Shown: positions 58,359 through 64,000 of the stretch, one piece after another
How positions within the stretch are numbered: position 1 is the stretch's first letter
Layout of the letters: each line of letters opens with the position of its first letter
Assembly: GCF_900148835.1 (NCBI RefSeq)
Contig: NZ_FRYK01000002.1
Location: forward strand, 62,001-126,000
Length of the DNA stretch: 64,000 nucleotides
Origin: Flavobacterium cucumis
Lineage (GTDB): Bacteria > Bacteroidota > Bacteroidia > Flavobacteriales > Flavobacteriaceae
Direction of reading: 5' to 3'
Notes under the pieces: model-generated
Database searches by the model: none
What the model saw: only the letters and a program-made list of their open reading frames with translations
Told to the model about the DNA's origin: nothing
Program-made: the position numbers and the translations under genes

Positions 58359-59177
58359 ATGTCAGTAGCAAAGAAAGATTACAAAAGAATTACAACAAGA
58401 ACTTTAATTGATATGAAAGAAAATGGAGAAAAAATATCCATGTTAACTTCATATGATTTTACAATGGCAAAAATTGTTGATTCTGCAGGAGTTGATGTCA
58501 TTTTAGTTGGGGATTCTGCAAGTAATGTTATGGCGGGACATGAGACTACTCTCCCTATTACGTTAGACCAAATGATTTATCATGCTTCAAGTGTTGTTAG
58601 AGCGTGCGAAAGAGCTTTAGTCGTTGTAGATTTACCTTTTGGAAGTTATCAATCCGATTCTAAAGAAGCATTACGCTCTGCCATTCGAATTATGAAAGAA
58701 AGCGGAGGACATGCTGTAAAACTTGAAGGAGGAAGTGAAATTAAAGACTCTATCAAGAAAATTTTAAATGCAGGAATTCCTGTAATGGGACATTTAGGGT
58801 TAACGCCACAATCAATCTATAAATTCGGTACTTATACAGTGCGAGCAAAAGAAGATGCTGAAGCAGAAAAATTAATTGAAGATGCTAAAATGTTAGAGCG
58901 ACTAGGATGTTTTGCATTAGTTTTAGAAAAAATACCCGCTACATTAGCTGAAAAAGTAGCGAAAAGCATTTCCATTCCTGTTATTGGAATCGGAGCAGGC
59001 AGTGGTGTAGATGGACAAGTATTAGTCATTCACGACATGTTAGGGATGAATAATGAATTTAGCCCAAGATTTTTGCGTCGTTACTTAGATTTATATGAGC
59101 AAATGACTCAAGCCATTGGTCAATATGTTACAGATGTAAAATCGCAAGATTTTCCTAATGCGAACGAACAATATTAA
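58359..59177 (+). CDS. panB: 3-methyl-2-oxobutanoate hydroxymethyltransferase
   Basis: A 272-residue enzyme for the first step of pantothenate (coenzyme A) synthesis, adding a hydroxymethyl group from methylene-THF. Signatures are [57 protein letters not shown] and the Mg-binding Asp and Glu residues in DSA and KLEGG. Full length. TACCTTTG at 58331-58338 is a likely -7 box. The pseudouridine synthase gene follows after 2 bases. Confidence 0.96.
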   Translation: MSVAKKDYKRITTRTLIDMKENGEKISMLTSYDFTMAKIVDSAGVDVILVGDSASNVMAGHETTLPITLDQMIYHASSVVRACERALVVVDLPFGSYQSDSKEALRSAIRIMKESGGHAVKLEGGSEIKDSIKKILNAGIPVMGHLGLTPQSIYKFGTYTVRAKEDAEAEKLIEDAKMLERLGCFALVLEKIPATLAEKVAKSISIPVIGIGAGSGVDGQVLVIHDMLGMNNEFSPRFLRRYLDLYEQMTQAIGQYVTDVKSQDFPNANEQY

Positions 59178-59179
59178 TA

Positions 59180-59878
59180 GTGTCTACTAAAGAAATCTCA
59201 ACTAAAGATAATCTCCAAATTATTCACGAAGACAATCACATCATTGTCATCAATAAGCGTGTGGGCGACATTGTTCAAGGTGATAAAACGGGAGACAAAC
59301 CTCTTTCTGATGTAGTAAAAGAATATATTAAAGAAAAATATAACAAACCTGGAGATGTTTTTTTGGGAGTTGTACATCGTTTAGACAGGCCAACCACCGG
59401 AATTGTTATATTTGCAAAAACTTCAAAAGCCCTATCCCGTTTAAACGAAACATTCAAAAACAGAGAAACTCAAAAAACCTATTGGGCTGTAGTTAAAAAT
59501 TGTCCTCCCAAAGAAAAAGATACTTTAATTCATTTTCTCAAAAGAAATACTAAAAATAATACTTCAAAAGCACATTTAAAAGAAGTTCCCGATAGCAAAA
59601 AAGCAAGTTTAAGTTATCAAATTATCAAAAAACTAGATCATTATTTTGTTTTAGAAATTGACTTACACACGGGAAGACACCATCAAATTAGAGCACAACT
59701 TCAAGCAATTGGTTGTCCGATTAAAGGAGATTTAAAATATGGGTTCGACAGAAGTAATACTGATGGAGGGATTCATTTGCATGCAAGAAAAATAATTTTA
59801 AACCATCCCGTGACTAAAGTTTCGATGATATTTGTGGCAATAACACCACAAGACTCTATTTGGAGTTCAATGATTTAA
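59180..59878 (+). CDS. RluA-family RNA pseudouridine synthase
   Basis: A 232-residue enzyme starting at a GTG 2 bases after panB. The RluA core motif with the catalytic Asp is VVHRLDRPTTGIVIFAKTSK, followed by KTYWAVV and the LHTGRHHQIRAQL motif. There is no S4 domain, and the length fits the small RluA/RluC type enzymes without it. It converts uridine to pseudouridine in rRNA or tRNA; the target site is unknown. Linked to panB by position only. Confidence 0.93.
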   Translation: MSTKEISTKDNLQIIHEDNHIIVINKRVGDIVQGDKTGDKPLSDVVKEYIKEKYNKPGDVFLGVVHRLDRPTTGIVIFAKTSKALSRLNETFKNRETQKTYWAVVKNCPPKEKDTLIHFLKRNTKNNTSKAHLKEVPDSKKASLSYQIIKKLDHYFVLEIDLHTGRHHQIRAQLQAIGCPIKGDLKYGFDRSNTDGGIHLHARKIILNHPVTKVSMIFVAITPQDSIWSSMI

Positions 59879-59937
59879 GATTTTTTTTGAATTTTTAATT
59901 AATTTTTATTAAATTTATTGCAATCAAAACCAGTGCA

Positions 59938-61941
59938 ATGAATGATTTTTCAAATTCACTTTTCGATGCGCAACAAAAAATCAAATCCCTTGAAGTAGAA
60001 TTAGCGTATTATAAAAATAGAGATGCACTACAACAAAACTTTGAGTATTTCTTCAATGAAACAACAGATTTAATTTGCATTGCCAATCTTGACGGATATT
60101 TTCTGAAGATTAACAATGCATTTACAAACACTTTAGGTTATTCTGAAACTGAACTTATTTCCGAGAAGTTCATTCGCTATGTTCATCCAGACGATGTTGA
60201 TAAAACGTTGTCTGAACTGAGGAACTTAAAAGAAGGCATTAACACCATTAATTTCAAAAATCGTTATCAAAAAAAAGATGGGAGTAACATATGGCTTCAA
60301 TGGATTTCAACTGTCAATAAAGAAACAAAAATAATTTTTGCTATAGCAAGAGATGTAACTGAAATAATCACAACTCAAGAAAAATTAACTCAAAGTGAAA
60401 AATTACTTAATGAATCCCAAAAAATGGCTAAAATCGGAAGTTGGGAATTCGACTTAAATACAAACGAACTTTATTGGTCTGACGAACTTTATAATATTTT
60501 TGAAATAAACAAAAATATCAAAAAAGACCTATCGGACGTTTACATGAATAAAATACCTGTTGAAGACAAAAAGAAATTAATTGAATTGGCTGAAAAATCT
60601 ATCCTTGAAAAAAAATCTTACGAGGTTGAACATCGCTTTGTAACAACTGATAATAAAACTAAATGGTTACTCGGTTTTGGGGAACCCATTTTAAATAAAG
60701 ATCGAGAAGTAATCAAATTAAGAGGTATAGCAAAAGACATCACTGAAAAAAAAGAAATAGATGCAGCTATAAAAGCAAAAGAGTTTGCTGAACTTGCAAA
60801 TCGAGCAAAATCAGAGTTTTTAGCCAACATGAGTCACGAAATCAGAACCCCTTTAAATGGTGTAATTGGATTTTCAGATTTATTGTTAAAAACAAAACTT
60901 GATGCAAACCAAACCATCTACATGAATAACGTTAATCATTCAGCTAATTTATTACTTGATATCATTAATGATATTTTAGACTTTTCAAAAATTGAATCTG
61001 GAAAATTTGAATTATTTCCTGAGCCTGTAAACATTCGGCTATTATCGCAACAAGTAATTGATTTATTTAAAACTCACATTATCAATAAAAAAATCGATTT
61101 AACCCTTCTTATATCGGAAAAAGTACCTGAATTTATCTTTGCCGATATCGTAAAATTAAAACAAGTGTTGGTGAACTTAATAGGAAATGCAGTAAAGTTC
61201 ACTAATTTTGGTGAAGTTGTACTTCAAATAGAAGAAATTAAAAACTTTAAAAATAAATTTACTACTTTACGTTTTTCTGTCATCGATACTGGAATTGGAA
61301 TAAAAAAAGAAAACTTAAATAAAATTTTTCAATCTTTCGTTCAAGAAGATGCCTCTAACAATAAAAAATTTGGAGGTACAGGTCTTGGTTTATCTATTTC
61401 TAACAGAATATTGGAAAAGTGCAACAGTAAGATTGAAGTAAATAGTGTACATGGGGAGGGAAGCGATTTTAATTTCAAAGTAACATTTAAAATATTTCCG
61501 TCTTTTAAATTGGAAAATCAAGATTTAGATCTACATACCCAAACAAAAATTGAACATAAAAATGAATATAATCAAAAATCAAACATTCTAATTGTAGAAG
61601 ATAATAAAATAAACATGTTACTCTGCAAAAAAATGATAAAGTTTATTTCTCCAAATTGCACTATATTTGAAGTTGAAAATGGTCAGGAGGCATTAGAATT
61701 ATTAGAAAAAACAAAAGTAGATTTAATTCTTTTAGACATCCAAATGCCCATAAAAAATGGTTATGAAACTACGATTGAAATTAGAAAAAACAATAAATTA
61801 AAAAATTTACCTATTATCGCGCTCACTGCTGGAATTATGGTAGGAGAAAAAGAAAAATGTTTCGATTCTGGCATGAATGACTATATCTCTAAACCTTTTA
61901 AACTATCAGAATTACAAACTGTTATTAACAAGTATACTTAA
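59938..61941 (+). CDS. Hybrid sensor histidine kinase/response regulator with two PAS domains
   Basis: A 667-residue cytoplasmic protein without membrane spans. Order: a short coiled coil (1-30), PAS 1 (about 35-145, with GYFLKINNAFTNTLGYSE), PAS 2 (about 160-275), the His box MSHEIRTPLNGVIGF (His300), an ATPase domain (N box NLIGNAVKFTNFGEV, G1 DTGIGI, G2 GGTGLGLSI), and a receiver domain with Asp600 in LLDIQMP. It senses an internal signal and passes phosphate to its own receiver. No output gene is next to it; the DUF5723 gene follows after 5 bases. Confidence 0.93.
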   Translation: MNDFSNSLFDAQQKIKSLEVELAYYKNRDALQQNFEYFFNETTDLICIANLDGYFLKINNAFTNTLGYSETELISEKFIRYVHPDDVDKTLSELRNLKEGINTINFKNRYQKKDGSNIWLQWISTVNKETKIIFAIARDVTEIITTQEKLTQSEKLLNESQKMAKIGSWEFDLNTNELYWSDELYNIFEINKNIKKDLSDVYMNKIPVEDKKKLIELAEKSILEKKSYEVEHRFVTTDNKTKWLLGFGEPILNKDREVIKLRGIAKDITEKKEIDAAIKAKEFAELANRAKSEFLANMSHEIRTPLNGVIGFSDLLLKTKLDANQTIYMNNVNHSANLLLDIINDILDFSKIESGKFELFPEPVNIRLLSQQVIDLFKTHIINKKIDLTLLISEKVPEFIFADIVKLKQVLVNLIGNAVKFTNFGEVVLQIEEIKNFKNKFTTLRFSVIDTGIGIKKENLNKIFQSFVQEDASNNKKFGGTGLGLSISNRILEKCNSKIEVNSVHGEGSDFNFKVTFKIFPSFKLENQDLDLHTQTKIEHKNEYNQKSNILIVEDNKINMLLCKKMIKFISPNCTIFEVENGQEALELLEKTKVDLILLDIQMPIKNGYETTIEIRKNNKLKNLPIIALTAGIMVGEKEKCFDSGMNDYISKPFKLSELQTVINKYT

Positions 61942-61946
61942 ATTAC

Positions 61947-63302
61947 ATGAGAATCATTACCTCTATTTTAGTCTTTGGTTTAATGGCCAATTCTATTTTT
62001 TCACAGGAACACTTTAGTGGTATTTCTACTTCTAAAAGAGGCGGTCTTTTGAATGCCAACAATAATGCCGCTGAATTGCTAAATATGAACTCAAAATTTG
62101 AGGCAAATATTTTCAACTTCTCTCTTGGAATGGCAAACAATAAACTATCATTCAACGATTTAATTGATGGGAACAACCTTGAAGATAAAATTTTTGAAGG
62201 TAATGAAGCTGTTAATTTAAGATTGGATGCTCAAATACTAGGCCCTTCTTTTGCAATGAAGTACAAAAAATGGGGGTTTGGAATTACTTCTTTGGCTAAT
62301 ATTAAAGCTAATGTGATTAACGTTGATTCAAAACTTGGAGATGCACTTCAAAATGGCAGCCTAAGTGATATATTTTCTCAAACAGTTGTTTCTTCCAGTG
62401 AAAATCAAAGATTAAACGCTACAACATGGGGTGAACTCGGATTTACTGTCGCAAGAAATGTAGTAGATTTACCCAAACACAAAATTAACGTTGGAACTAA
62501 TTTAAGATTGTTGTTCCCAGGAGCATATGCTAATTTCTCTGCAAATAACTTAAGCGGTACAATCGTAAATACCTTTGGTGATGTTTCATTAGTAGACGCA
62601 TCCGCAAACATTAACATTGCCTATGCAGGAGTTTTAGCAGATAATTTTAATGATCAAGGTAATTATAACGATTTTTTTTCTCAAGGAGTAAATGGCTTTG
62701 CTGCTGATATTGCCCTAAATTATAGATGGAAAGATGAGAACGACGCAAATAGTTATCGCCTAAATGCGGGTCTTTCTGTTAAGAACATTGGGGCAATGAC
62801 TTTTAAATCTGATAACAATCTCAGTAAAAACTATGTCTTGAATGTTGATAATCTAGAAAGTTTAGACTTAAATCAATTTGAGGATGTTGAGAGTTTTAGT
62901 CAATTAGAAGCAATATTAAACGACCCTGCAAATGCAGCTTATTTTCAGTCAACCTCAAGCACAGCGGATTATTCCATACAATTACCTACCGTAATTAACG
63001 CCTATGCAGATGTTAGAATAACGAAAAAGTGGTTTGTTACAGGAAGCATAAATCAGAAAGTGAATGATGATAGCGAAAATGACAGGGTTACCAGCCAAAA
63101 TTCATACACCTTAATTCCTAGATTTACAACAAAATGGTTTGAAGCATTTGCACCATTGGCATCTAACGAAATATCTGGATTCACTAGTGGTATCGGATTT
63201 AGATTTTCAGGCTTTTTCATAGGGTCAAATAGTATCTTTACAGCATTAGCTGATAGTGGAAAACAAGCCGATTTATATTTGGGAGTTCGTTTTGGATTTT
63301 AA
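61947..63302 (+). CDS. Outer-membrane protein, DUF5723-like
   Basis: A 451-residue protein with a signal peptide ending near IFSQ. The mature part has many beta strands, with the repeated outer-membrane pattern of alternating hydrophobic residues (KKWGFGITSLANIKANVINV and FAADIALNYRWKD) and a terminal LGVRFGF ending in Phe, the insertion signal. It resembles DUF5723 proteins of Bacteroidota, whose role is unknown. It follows the hybrid kinase gene after 5 bases. Confidence 0.75.
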   Translation: MRIITSILVFGLMANSIFSQEHFSGISTSKRGGLLNANNNAAELLNMNSKFEANIFNFSLGMANNKLSFNDLIDGNNLEDKIFEGNEAVNLRLDAQILGPSFAMKYKKWGFGITSLANIKANVINVDSKLGDALQNGSLSDIFSQTVVSSSENQRLNATTWGELGFTVARNVVDLPKHKINVGTNLRLLFPGAYANFSANNLSGTIVNTFGDVSLVDASANINIAYAGVLADNFNDQGNYNDFFSQGVNGFAADIALNYRWKDENDANSYRLNAGLSVKNIGAMTFKSDNNLSKNYVLNVDNLESLDLNQFEDVESFSQLEAILNDPANAAYFQSTSSTADYSIQLPTVINAYADVRITKKWFVTGSINQKVNDDSENDRVTSQNSYTLIPRFTTKWFEAFAPLASNEISGFTSGIGFRFSGFFIGSNSIFTALADSGKQADLYLGVRFGF

Positions 63303-63322
63303 TAATTTTAAAGGTATAACTT

Positions 63323-64000
63323 ATGAAATGGAAAGGTAGACGTCAAAGTGATAACGTTGAAGACAGAAGAGGAATGTCGGGCAGTGGTAAAGTTATTGCT
63401 GGTGGAGGTATAATTGGTATCATAATCTTACTGTTAAATATATTTGGCGGTGAAAATGCCAAAATGATAACACCAATGTTGGAACAAATAAATCAAAGCC
63501 AATCTACTACTCCAACAGAGCAAAGAGAACTTACTGCAGAAGAAAAGGAAATGGGAGAATTTGTAGCTACCGTTTTTGCAGACACGGAAGATGTTTGGAT
63601 AAAAATTTTCAACGAAAATAATTTAGGCACCTATCAACAACCTAAGATGGTATTATTCTCTGGCGCTGTTGAAACTGCCTGTGGTGGTGCAAGTTCGGCT
63701 TCAGGTCCATTTTATTGTCCTGGAGATCAAAAGGTATACATGGATTTGACTTTTTTTGAAGAACTGCGTACTAGATTTGGTGCAAAAGGAGGCGATTTTG
63801 CTATTGCTTATGTTATTGCACATGAAGTAGGACATCATGTACAAACTATATTAGGAACTTCTGGTAAAGTCAGAAAACTTCAACAATCAAGAAGCGATTT
63901 AGAAGCAAACAAATTATCGGTTTGTTTAGAACTTCAAGCAGACTTTTATGGTGGCCTATGGGCGCATTACAACCAAAAATATTTGGAAGAAGGCGATATT
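63323..64000 (+). CDS. Neutral zinc metallopeptidase, YpfJ family (3' end missing)
   Basis: The gene runs off the right edge; the first 226 codons are here. It begins MKWKGRRQSDNVEDRRGMSG, then a single membrane span (about residues 24-41, GGGIIGIIILLLN), a linker rich in Ser, Thr and Glu, and the peptidase domain with the zinc motif HEVGHH (after AIAYVI) and a later Glu in LELQADFYGG. ACGGASSASGPFYCPGDQKVY is also typical of the YpfJ family, whose substrate is unknown. The 20-base gap to the previous gene suggests possible co-transcription. Confidence 0.92.
   Translation, partial: MKWKGRRQSDNVEDRRGMSGSGKVIAGGGIIGIIILLLNIFGGENAKMITPMLEQINQSQSTTPTEQRELTAEEKEMGEFVATVFADTEDVWIKIFNENNLGTYQQPKMVLFSGAVETACGGASSASGPFYCPGDQKVYMDLTFFEELRTRFGAKGGDFAIAYVIAHEVGHHVQTILGTSGKVRKLQQSRSDLEANKLSVCLELQADFYGGLWAHYNQKYLEEGDI

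Overview
The window is chromosomal DNA of a member of the Flavobacteriaceae (Bacteroidota), most like Flavobacterium. The evidence is the very AT-rich composition, promoters of the Bacteroidota type (TTG, 17-20 nt, TAnnTTTG), the near absence of Shine-Dalgarno sequences, a PafA-type alkaline phosphatase, a zeaxanthin-type crt cluster and many flavobacterial families of unknown function. It is mostly core genome. I see no phage, insertion sequence, CRISPR array or integrase. Gene function calls rest on recognised motifs and family knowledge; no database search was run.

Layout. 1-1361: a 5'-nucleotidase split over two genes. 1354-9061 (mostly minus): ligA operon, the S6-S18-L9 ribosomal operon, an orphan LytTR regulator and priA. 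9163-13510 (minus): two chalcone-isomerase-like paralogues, a YihY membrane protein, nadC and sucC. 13748-20706: lysA (+), then pafA, a nitronate monooxygenase, mnmA and a YwqK-like protein (minus). 20880-27244: a fasciclin lipoprotein and a four-gene photolyase operon (+). 27241-39238 (minus): a HAD hydrolase, lpdA, an ABC/GNAT/epimerase operon, clpB and fahA. 39351-43697: glyA, an FKBP-like lipoprotein, small housekeeping genes and aroK. 43827-44128: three tRNA genes. 44259-47999: a CarH/LitR-like MerR regulator followed by crtI, crtB and crtZ. 48069-58230: dnaK, sdaA, a potassium-uptake locus (porin, TrkH, KdpE/KdpD-like pair) and nhaD. 58359-64000: panB, a pseudouridine synthase, a hybrid histidine kinase, an outer-membrane protein and the start of a zinc metallopeptidase.

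The most interesting system is a probable light/B12-responsive regulon. The CarH-like regulator at 44259 carries a MerR DNA-binding domain and a cobalamin-binding domain. The same inverted repeat, TGTTTAA-N16/17-TTAAACA, occurs just upstream of four transcription units: the regulator itself, crtI-crtB-crtZ, the SRPBCC-SDR-photolyase-photolyase-like operon about 21 kb away, and a two-domain fasciclin lipoprotein. At the regulator and crtI promoters the right half-site directly abuts the -7 element, as expected for a repressor. The regulator keeps the Trp, Glu-His and lower-ligand His of CarH but has Gln where CarH has its light-adduct His. The second photolyase-like protein lacks the FAD-facing Asn and the proximal Trp of photolyases.

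A second regulatory signal is shared by clpB and dnaK: TGTCA/TGACA elements upstream of both, with copies 42 bp apart in each case, and no recognisable TAnnTTTG promoter. This may be a heat-shock operator.
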